DNA of 11,452 nucleotides from Candidatus Nitrosopumilus sp. (GTDB taxonomy: Archaea > Thermoproteota > Nitrososphaeria > Nitrososphaerales > Nitrosopumilaceae): the NCBI GenBank assembly GCA_013043295.1, contig JABDOO010000045.1:1-11452 (forward strand). Direction: 5' to 3'. A program made the translations under genes and the position numbers. A model generated the notes under the pieces. It saw nothing but the letters and a program-made list of their open reading frames with translations, did no database searches and was not told where the DNA came from. Below, one piece after another: positions 1 through 9,987 of this stretch; within the stretch, counting starts at the first letter, position 1; each line of letters opens with the position of its first letter.

Positions 1-3603
<3,603 letters not shown>

Positions 3604-3629
3604 GAGATAGTTAGGGTTTAGTGATTATT

Positions 3630-3860
3630 ATGGCTGATGAAATTTCTACACTGATGAGTAATAGTAAAGACAAAATTGTTTTGCTTCGATTAAGAAACAC
3701 AAGAACTGTTCAGGGAGTACTCAAAGATTTTGATATTCACATGAATCTGACACTTGATGATGCTGAAGACATTACAGAGGAAAAACATGAAAAGCTTGGA
3801 AAAATTTTACTTCGTGGTGATAACATTCTTGCAGTATCACTACCTGACGAAGAATCCTAG
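3630..3860 (+). CDS. Sm-like archaeal RNA-binding protein (LSm/SmAP)
   Basis: A 76-residue single-domain Sm fold protein of normal size for archaeal SmAPs, which form heptameric or hexameric rings that bind U-rich RNA. Sm1 carries D35-x-H37-x-N39 (FDIHMNLTL) and Sm2 carries RGDN at 62-65 (ILLRGDNILAVSLP), the residues that build the RNA-binding pocket in this family. I chose the ATG at 3630. A GTG at 3621 would add three residues (MII), and GGAG at 3603-3606 is 14 nt from that GTG, so it cannot be excluded. The gene starts 26 bp after the rpoA stop and no clear TATA box lies between, so co-transcription with rpoA is likely (inference). Confidence 0.93.
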   Translation: MADEISTLMSNSKDKIVLLRLRNTRTVQGVLKDFDIHMNLTLDDAEDITEEKHEKLGKILLRGDNILAVSLPDEES

Positions 3861-3866
3861 TCAAAC

Positions 3867-3873
3867 ATTAAAT
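3867..3873 (+). promoter_or_regulatory. TATA box for the S-layer-like gene
   Basis: ATTAAAT is centred 26 bp before the ATG at 3896. In archaea TBP binds about 26 bp before the transcription start, so the mRNA is predicted to begin at or next to the ATG, without a leader. No Shine-Dalgarno sequence precedes the ATG, which fits. Confidence 0.5.
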
Positions 3874-3895
3874 CCAATAAATCACAATTTTTAGT

Positions 3896-5071
3896 ATGCT
3901 TGTTTTTGTTCTGCTCTCTTTGATGCTATTTCCTGCATTTGGACAAGCACCTGATTACAATAATCCATACTCTCCAATTTTTACCGACAAGCCTGTTTAT
4001 TCGTGGACTGATAAAATGAAAATTACAATTATTGCACCAAGCTGGAATTCAGATAAACATCTTATTGATACAATAGGGGAAACCTCCAGCCATTCAATTA
4101 ACATTTCAACATCTGATGATTCCTTGGAGCAATACCGCTTTACTGAAACCGATGTAAATTCAGGAATTTTTACTGCAGAAGTTATTCTTACGGGTTTTCA
4201 ACATGATGTGGATGGTGATGGTAATTTTGATACCACTCCAAGAACCAGTGGTTCTGGTCCTACCAGTGGATTTTTACAAGTAGAAAGAGATTCTGCAGTT
4301 ACAATATCCTTTGAGTTTGCCGATGGTGTTGTATTGGTTGAATCTGTTCCAATAACTTGGAATGTAGGAACAATTAGTTTTTTTGATGATGTCATATTTT
4401 TGGATGATTCTGCTACAATTAGAGTAGTTGATTTAGATATGAATTTGAATCCTGAGGCATTGGATCATTTGACTTTACAAGTCTCTTCAGATTCTGATGC
4501 TGCAGGAATTGAAGTAAATGCAGTAGAGACTAGTGAATCTTCTGGTTCTTTTATTGGAACAGTACAACTATCTCAAAATTCACCTTCAAGTGGGAATCGT
4601 CTTTATTCTATACCTGGAGACAAAATATTTGCAAAATATGATGACTATACTTTACCAAAACCCTATTCGATATCTGATAATTTAGAGATCAAAACATTTG
4701 CAGGTGTTGACTCTTCTGTTCCTTCATTGGAGAGGTTGACAAATTCACCTGTCTCGTTTTCTGATGGCTTGGGAAATTCATTAGATTCTTTTTCATTAAA
4801 TAATCAAATTCAGATAGTTGGAACAATACAAAATGAACATAATTTTAATCAGAAATTTGTTTATCTATTTCAAGTAAAAGATGATGATAATCATGTAGAA
4901 TCACTGTCGTGGATTCAGAGTGAAATATCTCCTAAACAAATTTTAGATGTTTCTCAATCTTGGACTCCAACTGAATCTGGAAAATATCAAATTGAAACAT
5001 TTGTTTGGAATTCATTAAGTGATCCAACAATACTCTCTCCTACAATGTCCACTTTAATCACCATTGATTGA
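3896..5071 (+). CDS. Secreted S-layer-like beta-domain protein
   Basis: A 391-residue exported protein. Residues 1-17 form a hydrophobic signal peptide ending near FPAFGQA. Two related beta domains follow: about 24-157 and 158-268. Each has a matching pair of segments: TETDVNSGIFTAEVILTG (83-100) parallels VETSESSGSFIGTVQLSQ (210-227), and ERDSAVTISFEFADG parallels the later PGDKIFAKYDDYT. From memory, the first domain (DKPVYSWTDKMKITIIAP) resembles repeat units of thaumarchaeal S-layer proteins. Residues 104-112 (DVDGDGNFD) fit a DxDxDG calcium-loop pattern. The last ~100 residues look like the CARDB-like C-terminal module of thaumarchaeal surface proteins (QSWTPTESGKYQIETFVWNS). No C-terminal membrane anchor is visible, so it is probably released or bound to the surface layer. 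The ATG is set by the signal peptide and by the TATA spacing. Exact function unknown. Confidence 0.88.
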   Translation: MLVFVLLSLMLFPAFGQAPDYNNPYSPIFTDKPVYSWTDKMKITIIAPSWNSDKHLIDTIGETSSHSINISTSDDSLEQYRFTETDVNSGIFTAEVILTGFQHDVDGDGNFDTTPRTSGSGPTSGFLQVERDSAVTISFEFADGVVLVESVPITWNVGTISFFDDVIFLDDSATIRVVDLDMNLNPEALDHLTLQVSSDSDAAGIEVNAVETSESSGSFIGTVQLSQNSPSSGNRLYSIPGDKIFAKYDDYTLPKPYSISDNLEIKTFAGVDSSVPSLERLTNSPVSFSDGLGNSLDSFSLNNQIQIVGTIQNEHNFNQKFVYLFQVKDDDNHVESLSWIQSEISPKQILDVSQSWTPTESGKYQIETFVWNSLSDPTILSPTMSTLITID

Positions 5072-5093
5072 AAAGTATAATTTCTACGCGGCT

Positions 5094-5101
5094 ATTAAAT
5101 A
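5094..5101 (+). promoter_or_regulatory. TATA box for the TPR/Ig-like secreted protein gene
   Basis: ATTAAATA is centred about 26 bp before the GTG at 5123. This supports both an independent promoter and GTG as a leaderless start. An in-frame TAA at 5096-5098 rules out any longer reading frame. Confidence 0.5.
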
Positions 5102-5122
5102 CAAAAATACGTTGAAACACGT

Positions 5123-6799
5123 GTGTTAGGAATTGTATTAGGAATTTCCTTAGTGTTAACCGTCTTATCTCCTGTAATTTTTACAGATGCTTTTGCAGAC
5201 TCTTTTGATGTAATTTTTGATAAGGAGATTTACGCTTCTGGTGACACCATGTCATTATCTGGTGAAATTTTTGATATCACAATGCCTGTAATTGCTATGA
5301 GTATCTATGATCCAGATGGAAAAATTTTATCTGCAAATAATTTAGAAATCACATCCGAGAATACATTTAGTAAAACAATATCCTTTGATTCCCCTTCTTA
5401 TGAAAAACCTGGGGAATATTTGGTAAAGTTTGCCTATGCTCAAGAGACCAAAAACTATAATTTTTCAATAAATGGGGAAGTAGATGAGCCTGAAATTTTA
5501 CAAGATGAAAATCAAGCCCCTGAAATTGTTCTTCTATATACTGAAAAAAAACAATACAATGACAAAGATGTGATAGAGATCACTGGCCTAGTTTCAAAAA
5601 TTGATTCTCCGACTGTTCTGATAGGAATTCATGATCCTTTTGGAATGCCTGCAGGATTTTATTTTGGAACAATTAATTCTGACTTGGAATTTAGTACAAG
5701 CTTTCTTGTAAAAGACGGTGTTAATTTTAGAACTGAAGGAACATATTCGGTAAAAGCTCATTACGCTGAATCCGAAGCTACATCATTTTTTGAATATAGC
5801 AAAGTACCACAAATAATTGAAGACGATACCACAACTGATGAAACAGATGATCCAGATGTCAATGATGAACAAACAACAAACGAAGATGATGCCAACCAAC
5901 AAACAACAAATGATGATACTAACGAACAAACAACAAACCATGGCACCAACCAACAAACAACAAAGGAAGATACTAACGAACAAGCATCAACAAACGATAA
6001 TACCAACAAAAAAGAATCATCTATAAACAATCCTTCAAGCATAATTAATGATTCACCAAAAATTAATCCTGAACAAACCAAATCAAACAAAAACACTGTT
6101 ACAAAAACTACTGTTGATGAAAAATCAATAATTCAAACAAATACTGTCAACGAAAAACCATCTGTTGAAAAAAATAATAAAAAAGAAAATAATTTGTCAG
6201 TCGAAGACGTAGAATTGGGATTATTGCTAAACCAAATTCGATTAGAATGTGATACAAGTGCATACACTGATACAATTTCATACTATGATGGAATGGGTCC
6301 GGCATTGTACAGGTTATGTCAATTTGAAAGCTCATTGAATTTTTTCAATGAATCACTAATCAACAATCCTAATGATTTAGAAATTCTTGTAAACAAGGGC
6401 TCTACTTTGGGCAAGTTAGGTTATCTTACTGAGGCCATAGCATACTATGATCAAGCCATCAATATTGATTCAGACTTTTTACCTGCTAAAAACAATAAAG
6501 CAAATGCACTTGCCAATCTAGGAAACTTCAAAGATGCAATTGTACTCTATGATGAAATATTAGAAAAGAATCCAAATTACCAAACTGCTCGGAAAAACCT
6601 CAACATTGCATTATCCTCAAGTATTGATACAACCAATAGTTCTCCAGAGATAGACATTCAAAAAATATCTTATCAGGAACCTTCCATATCTGAAAAATCT
6701 AGTATAAGTAATTCCGAAACTGAAAAACCTAGTAGCTTCTTTGATGAAGTTGGTTTAGTAATTTCCAATTTTGGTTCACTTCTTGGTTTCCTTAACTAG
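5123..6799 (+). CDS. Secreted protein with two Ig-like domains, Q/N/T-rich linker and TPR repeats
   Basis: A 558-residue exported protein starting at GTG. The signal peptide covers about 1-25, ending TDAFA before DSFDV. Two similar beta-sandwich domains follow at about 27-117 and 133-225. Both share the series 'Y..gD...lsG....-...I.i.DP.G......f', 'F.......GeY.Vk..YA', which suggests duplication. Residues ~230-360 are low complexity, acidic and Q/N/T/K-rich, and contain a nine- to ten-residue tandem repeat. Residues ~392-495 hold about three TPR units (for example ALANLGNFKDAIVLYDEILEKNPN), which normally bind peptides or proteins. The C-terminus (543-557) is only mildly hydrophobic and has no basic anchor. 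The TPR region may recruit other surface proteins; that is inference. I recognise no named family for the whole architecture. Confidence 0.88.
   Translation: MLGIVLGISLVLTVLSPVIFTDAFADSFDVIFDKEIYASGDTMSLSGEIFDITMPVIAMSIYDPDGKILSANNLEITSENTFSKTISFDSPSYEKPGEYLVKFAYAQETKNYNFSINGEVDEPEILQDENQAPEIVLLYTEKKQYNDKDVIEITGLVSKIDSPTVLIGIHDPFGMPAGFYFGTINSDLEFSTSFLVKDGVNFRTEGTYSVKAHYAESEATSFFEYSKVPQIIEDDTTTDETDDPDVNDEQTTNEDDANQQTTNDDTNEQTTNHGTNQQTTKEDTNEQASTNDNTNKKESSINNPSSIINDSPKINPEQTKSNKNTVTKTTVDEKSIIQTNTVNEKPSVEKNNKKENNLSVEDVELGLLLNQIRLECDTSAYTDTISYYDGMGPALYRLCQFESSLNFFNESLINNPNDLEILVNKGSTLGKLGYLTEAIAYYDQAINIDSDFLPAKNNKANALANLGNFKDAIVLYDEILEKNPNYQTARKNLNIALSSSIDTTNSSPEIDIQKISYQEPSISEKSSISNSETEKPSSFFDEVGLVISNFGSLLGFLN
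5867..6007 (+). repeat. Five in-frame tandem 27/30-bp coding repeats
   Basis: Five units of 30, 27, 27, 27 and 30 bp inside the linker of the secreted TPR protein encode EQTTNEDDAN, QQTTNDDTN, EQTTNHGTN, QQTTKEDTN and EQASTNDNTN. The DNA core (g/c)aacaaacaacaaa is almost invariant in the first four units. The first residue alternates E-Q-E-Q-E, implying a 54-57-bp two-unit period. This looks like a recently expanded flexible spacer. Confidence 0.9.
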
Positions 6800-6833
6800 T
6801 TTATCCGTAATCTACGCATAATTTTTCAATAAA

Positions 6834-6841
6834 CCTATAAA
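6834..6841 (+). promoter_or_regulatory. TATA box for the L30e-led ribosomal/NusA cluster
   Basis: CCTATAAA lies 34-41 bp before the ATG at 6875, predicting transcription from about 6864 and a leader of roughly 10 nt. It marks a fresh promoter after the secreted-protein genes. Confidence 0.5.
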
Positions 6842-6874
6842 GCCCTGACAAGACGATCGTGATTAGGAAAACAA

Positions 6875-7198
6875 ATGAGTAAGATACTTGAAAAATCATT
6901 AAGAGATGCCCGTAAAGAAGATAAACTAACAATGGGTAGTAAACAAGTTTTGAACTCCGTAAAAAATTCCAAGCTAATTGTATTGTCTCAATCGATAAAA
7001 AAAGAAATGTTTGAGCAAATTGAATCCGATGCAAAAAAAGAAAAAATACCTTTGGTTAACTTTCAAGGAACATCAGTCGCATTAGGTAGATTATGTGGCT
7101 TACAATTTAGAATATCAACAATTTCATTTACATCACTAGATGACGCAAGCATCAAATCAATTTTAAAAGATACAGAAGCTGAGGAAAAAAATGATTAA
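6875..7198 (+). CDS. rpl30e: 50S ribosomal protein L30e
   Basis: A 107-residue protein of the L7Ae/L30e fold, of typical length for archaeal L30e, a component of the large ribosomal subunit. The central stretch NSVKNSKLIVLSQSIKKEMFEQI followed by KIPLVNFQGTSVALGRLCG is the alpha/beta core that contacts kink-turn RNA; the G-T/S-x-x-LGxxCG segment is the family hallmark. The C-terminus is acidic (EAEEKND). The order L30e-nusA-S12-S7 downstream of RNA polymerase genes is the standard archaeal arrangement, which confirms the call. The GGA at 6866-6868 is a weak ribosome-binding match. Confidence 0.93.
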   Translation: MSKILEKSLRDARKEDKLTMGSKQVLNSVKNSKLIVLSQSIKKEMFEQIESDAKKEKIPLVNFQGTSVALGRLCGLQFRISTISFTSLDDASIKSILKDTEAEEKND

Positions 7199-7218
7199 CT
7201 GCAATTTATTTAATGTAA

Positions 7219-7226
7219 GTTTAAAT
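7219..7226 (+). promoter_or_regulatory. Possible TATA box before nusA
   Basis: GTTTAAAT is centred about 40 bp before the nusA ATG, giving a predicted start near 7249 and a ~14-nt leader containing TAGGA (7252-7256). It could supplement transcription coming from the L30e promoter. The match is moderate. Confidence 0.35.
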
Positions 7227-7262
7227 GAGACATTTTTTGTTCGGAGTTAAATAGGAATTATA

Positions 7263-7727
7263 ATGACACAATCAATTAAACTCACAACTGATCAAATGCG
7301 AATGATGTCTCTTTTCCAAAATGTTACTGGTGCAACTGCACGTGATTGTGTTGAAGATGAAAAACAAGATAGAGTAATTTTTGTTGTTAATACTGGTAAA
7401 ATGGGACTTGCAATTGGTAAAGGTGGAGTACATATCAAATCATTACAAAACATTGTAAAGAGAAATGTTGAGTTGGTAGAATTTGATGAAGATCCAGCAA
7501 AATTCTTGTCTAATTTACTAAATTCTAAACTAATCTCTGAAGTAAAAATAAATAAACGACCAGATGGGTCAAAACAGGCAATTGTTATGGTAGATCCTAG
7601 AAAGAAAGGAATTGTAGTTGGAAGAGAGGGTAGAAATGCAGAGAAAGCACGACTACTCGCTAAACGATATTTTGATATTAGTAGTGTATTGATTAACAGT
7701 CCTGAACGGGCAACTTTGGAGATGTAA
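7263..7727 (+). CDS. nusA: Archaeal NusA-like transcription factor (two KH domains)
   Basis: A 154-residue protein made only of two KH RNA-binding domains. Archaeal NusA normally lacks the bacterial N-terminal polymerase-binding and S1 domains, so the length is normal. KH1 has GKGG at 52-55 (AIGKGGVHIKSL) and KH2 has GREG at 120-123 (VVGREGRNAEKAR), both intact GxxG loops. It is thought to act in transcription termination or rRNA transcription. The gene sits between L30e and S12, its standard place. Its stop codon is 3 bp before the S12 start, indicating one transcript. Confidence 0.95.
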   Translation: MTQSIKLTTDQMRMMSLFQNVTGATARDCVEDEKQDRVIFVVNTGKMGLAIGKGGVHIKSLQNIVKRNVELVEFDEDPAKFLSNLLNSKLISEVKINKRPDGSKQAIVMVDPRKKGIVVGREGRNAEKARLLAKRYFDISSVLINSPERATLEM

Positions 7728-7730
7728 TAG

Positions 7731-8168
7731 ATGAGAAAATCACCACTTGGATTATTTGCAGGAAGAGTTCTTACCACTAAAAAGAAAAAACAGAGATGGG
7801 CTATCTCAACTTTCAAAAGAAGAAAACTTGGTATTGATAAAAAGGCAGACCCACTTGGTGGTGCACCACAAGCACGTGGAATTGTATTAGAAAAAGTAGG
7901 TATTGCAGCAAAACAGCCAAACTCTGCTATTAGAAAATGTGTTCGAGTTCAACTAATCAAAAACGGAAAGACCGTTACCGCATTCTTGCCAAGAGACGGC
8001 GCAATGAACTTTATTGACGAACACGATGAGGTTCACATTCAAGGTATGGGTGCAACACAAGGTGGTGCAATGGGAGATATTCCTGGAGTTAGATTCAAAG
8101 TTTTCAAAGTTAATGGTACATCATTACATGAACTAGTAATCAGAAAGAAGGAGAAACCAAGGAGATAG
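7731..8168 (+). CDS. rps12: 30S ribosomal protein S12 (archaeal/eukaryotic uS12)
   Basis: A 145-residue small-subunit protein at the decoding centre. The conserved loop KQPNSAIRKC is at 61-70 and the second conserved loop IPGVRFKV at 117-124; both face the A site in the family. The basic N-terminus and extended length are of the archaeal/eukaryotic type. The Shine-Dalgarno GGAG at 7718-7721 lies inside the end of nusA, 9 nt before the ATG. S7 starts two bases after its stop, so translation of nusA, S12 and S7 is probably coupled. Confidence 0.97.
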   Translation: MRKSPLGLFAGRVLTTKKKKQRWAISTFKRRKLGIDKKADPLGGAPQARGIVLEKVGIAAKQPNSAIRKCVRVQLIKNGKTVTAFLPRDGAMNFIDEHDEVHIQGMGATQGGAMGDIPGVRFKVFKVNGTSLHELVIRKKEKPRR

Positions 8169-8170
8169 AA

Positions 8171-8770
8171 ATGGCACAAACAAAAAACCTACTACTATTT
8201 AGAAAATGGGATTTATCAGACATTGAAGTCAAAGACCCAGGATTAAAAACTGCCATATCTTTGAGAAAACAAATTTTGCCATACACCTATGGACGTTCAG
8301 CACTAAAGAGATTCAATAAAGCAGATGTAAACATTGTTGAGAGATTAATCAACAAGACAATGCACTTTGGAAAAAAGTATGCAAAGAACACAGGAAGAAT
8401 GACTGGTAAAAAAACTAAACTACTAAACACTGTAAAAACCTCTTTTGATATTATTGCACTAAAAACCGGCCAAAACCCTGTAGAAGTTTTGGTACGTGCC
8501 ATAGAGTTTTCTGCTCCAAATGAGGATACAACTAGAATTGTTTATGGTGGTACTGTTTACCATGTCTCAGTTGATGTTGCACCAATCAGAAGAGTTGATT
8601 TGGCTCTAAAATTTATCGCAGATGCCATCAAAGAAGCAACCTTCTCAAATCCAAAACCAATCGAAGAACATATGGCTGAACAACTAATGCTTGCAGCAGC
8701 AAACGATCCAAACGCTCCTTCTGTAAAGAAAAAGAATGAGTTAGAGCGTATAGCACAAGCATCCAGATAG
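8171..8770 (+). CDS. rps7: 30S ribosomal protein S7 (archaeal uS7)
   Basis: A 199-residue primary 16S-rRNA-binding protein of the small-subunit head. The family segments are NPVEVLVRAIEFSAP (102-116), YGGTVYHVSVDVAPIRRVDLALK (125-147) and the C-terminal NDPNAPSVKKKNELERIAQASR typical of archaeal S7. GGAG at 8160-8163 precedes the ATG by 7 nt. The translation factor EF-1A gene that often follows S7 in other archaea is absent here; a tRNA gene on the opposite strand follows. The T-rich run at 8780-8784 could end the transcript. Confidence 0.97.
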   Translation: MAQTKNLLLFRKWDLSDIEVKDPGLKTAISLRKQILPYTYGRSALKRFNKADVNIVERLINKTMHFGKKYAKNTGRMTGKKTKLLNTVKTSFDIIALKTGQNPVEVLVRAIEFSAPNEDTTRIVYGGTVYHVSVDVAPIRRVDLALKFIADAIKEATFSNPKPIEEHMAEQLMLAAANDPNAPSVKKKNELERIAQASR

Positions 8771-8793
8771 TCTACAAACTTTTTGAAAATCAG

Positions 8794-8881
8794 TAGCCCG
8801 AGGCAGATTCGAACTGCCGTCTCCGCCTATCCACTCATGAGATCCAGAGGGCAGAATCCTTGACCACTAGACTATCGGGCT
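8794..8881 (-). tRNA. tRNA-Gln (anticodon CUG) with a 15-nt intron
   Basis: Read on the minus strand, the 88-nt gene folds into a full cloverleaf after removing 15 nt. The acceptor AGCCCGA pairs with UCGGGCU, discriminator A73 is at 8794, and A1:U72 is the archaeal tRNA-Gln identity pair. The D arm is GUCU/GGAU, the anticodon stem CUGCC/GGCGG, the variable loop 4 nt, and the T arm GGCAG-UUCGAAU-CUGCC. The mature anticodon loop is CUCUGGA, giving anticodon CUG for codon CAG. The intron (8829-8843) lies at the canonical 37/38 site; because A flanks both ends, 38/39 gives the same product. CCA is not encoded. The central helix of the bulge-helix-bulge is weak (see finding). Confidence 0.93.
8829..8843 (-). 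other. tRNA-Gln intron (15 nt)
   Basis: AUCUCAUGAGUGGAU on the RNA, between positions 37 and 38. Its middle, CUCAUGAG, is self-complementary. Removing it is required to form a 7-nt anticodon loop. Confidence 0.85.
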
Positions 8882-8906
8882 ACTTGAAGAAATTTTATTG
8901 TTTTAG

Positions 8907-8914
8907 AATATATT
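8907..8914 (-). promoter_or_regulatory. TATA box for tRNA-Gln
   Basis: AATATATT is centred about 29 bp upstream of the tRNA 5' end (8881), predicting transcription from about 8884 and a leader of 2-3 nt. It lies just past the stop of the upstream minus-strand gene (8927-8929). The core is palindromic. Confidence 0.5.
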
Positions 8915-8926
8915 CATTTGTTGTAA

Positions 8927-9247
8927 TCACTTTAGTCTAACTTCATGAATTGCAGTTGCATAATCGCATGTTGCTCTTAATCGCATGTATGGAATTAGCT
9001 TGTAATGAATAGAGTAAATGTTTCCCTCCTTTCTGATAATTCCTTTTTGCATTAATGAAACCAAACCTCTTGATGGAACGTTAATTGATAGATTTTTTTC
9101 TTTACAGATGATGTCTCTTTTTACTTGAAATTGATTTAATGAAAATGCAACATCATTTAATTCCAAAATCAAAGGCCAAACAATTTCAGCCCAAACAAAT
9201 CTTCTGTTCTCAGTAGCTGAAGCGTATTTGCCTTTTTCACTCAACAT
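8927..9247 (-). CDS. Small conserved-looking protein, possible winged-helix
   Basis: I do not recognise a family. From the ATG at 9247 it has 106 residues. The middle, FQVKRDIICKEKNLSI then NVPSRGLVSLMQKGIIRKEGNIYSIH, has the look of a helix, a recognition helix and a beta wing, so a winged-helix DNA-binding fold is possible (inference). The N-terminus has hydrophobic WAEIVWPLILEL. Three starts compete: TTG 9262, ATG 9256 and ATG 9247. I prefer 9247 because the minus-strand TATA-like TTATAA centred near 9272 is 26 bp upstream, giving a leaderless start. It is divergent from the YkgJ-like gene with only 35 bp between chosen starts, so the two may share control. Confidence 0.7.
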   Translation of the reverse strand: MLSEKGKYASATENRRFVWAEIVWPLILELNDVAFSLNQFQVKRDIICKEKNLSINVPSRGLVSLMQKGIIRKEGNIYSIHYKLIPYMRLRATCDYATAIHEVRLK

Positions 9248-9267
9248 TAATAACATCTGCAAATGAT

Positions 9268-9276
9268 GTTATAACT
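9268..9276 (-). promoter_or_regulatory. TATA box in the divergent 9248-9282 intergenic region
   Basis: On the minus strand AGTTATAAC is centred 26 bp before the ATG at 9247. On the plus strand the same motif is too close to the TTG at 9283 to drive a transcript containing it, so the plus gene would need another TATA, perhaps ATTAATAAC at 9246-9254. Confidence 0.4.
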
Positions 9277-9282
9277 TAATAG

Positions 9283-9987
9283 TTGTCTCAAAACGAAATT
9301 GAAGAATCACTAAATTTATTACAAAAAGATTGGGATGTTGATCCAATTCTTAGAAATTTCATGCTAGGGAAAATTACAGATGTCTCAGATTATCCAATTA
9401 AAGTGAAGGATGTTATTTTTCATGTACCTTATTTGAATTCTGAAAAAAAGTATATCCTATGGAAATGCTACTGGCCTGACTGTCACAACTGCTGTGATAG
9501 ACAAGGTCGTCTTCCATTAACATCTGATGATTTGATTACTATTGGTAAAGGTTTGAAATACAAAAAGCCCTCAGACTTTGTTAAAAACGAAACACTCACT
9601 GTAACATATCAAGAACCTGGTCCATCCGGACAAATGACTACAATGACTACAATTAATCTAAAAAGAAAAACTGATGAAACTGAAGAAGAGGATGGAACTC
9701 ATATCTCTTGCAGATTTTTAGATGACAAAGGAGGCTGTAGCATGCATCCAGATAGACCCGGTGTGTGTTATCTCTATCCATTTTCTAGCTGGCTTGAAAA
9801 TGAGCAAGGCAAAGCCAGGGTACATGCAACGTATCAGTTTACAGGTGACTGTCCTGGATTTTACTTGGCAGAGAATTTGGATCCTATGAAAGACGAGTTC
9901 AAAGAGTATTCTAAAACCATCTATGACTATAACATGGCCTCAAACAGAACTAATCGAGAAGGATTTGGATCTGTGAGTTTTAGCTAG
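9283..9987 (+). CDS. YkgJ-like cysteine-cluster protein (putative Zn/Fe-chelating)
   Basis: A 234-residue protein with eight cysteines in the order of the YkgJ family: C62-x4-C67-x2-C70-C71 (CYWPDCHNCC), then C143, C152, H155, R158-P159, C162 followed by YPF, and C190 near the end. The DRPGVC.LYPF segment is the family's second motif. Members are thought to bind a metal or Fe-S centre; the biochemical role is not established. The start is uncertain: TTG at 9283 directly follows an in-frame TAG, and the next ATG (9361) would remove 26 residues but keep every cysteine. The gene has no Shine-Dalgarno sequence. Its stop overlaps the stop of the convergent reductase gene. Confidence 0.85.
   Translation: MSQNEIEESLNLLQKDWDVDPILRNFMLGKITDVSDYPIKVKDVIFHVPYLNSEKKYILWKCYWPDCHNCCDRQGRLPLTSDDLITIGKGLKYKKPSDFVKNETLTVTYQEPGPSGQMTTMTTINLKRKTDETEEEDGTHISCRFLDDKGGCSMHPDRPGVCYLYPFSSWLENEQGKARVHATYQFTGDCPGFYLAENLDPMKDEFKEYSKTIYDYNMASNRTNREGFGSVSFS

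Noticed and set aside
5761..6096. Antisense open frame with hydrophobic V/S/C-rich repeats
   Set aside because: It is the reverse reading of the Q/N/T-rich tandem repeat, which creates membrane-like composition by chance.
7292..7816. Long antisense open frame across nusA and S12 (174 codons)
   Set aside because: It mirrors two certain genes, spans their junction and resembles no protein.
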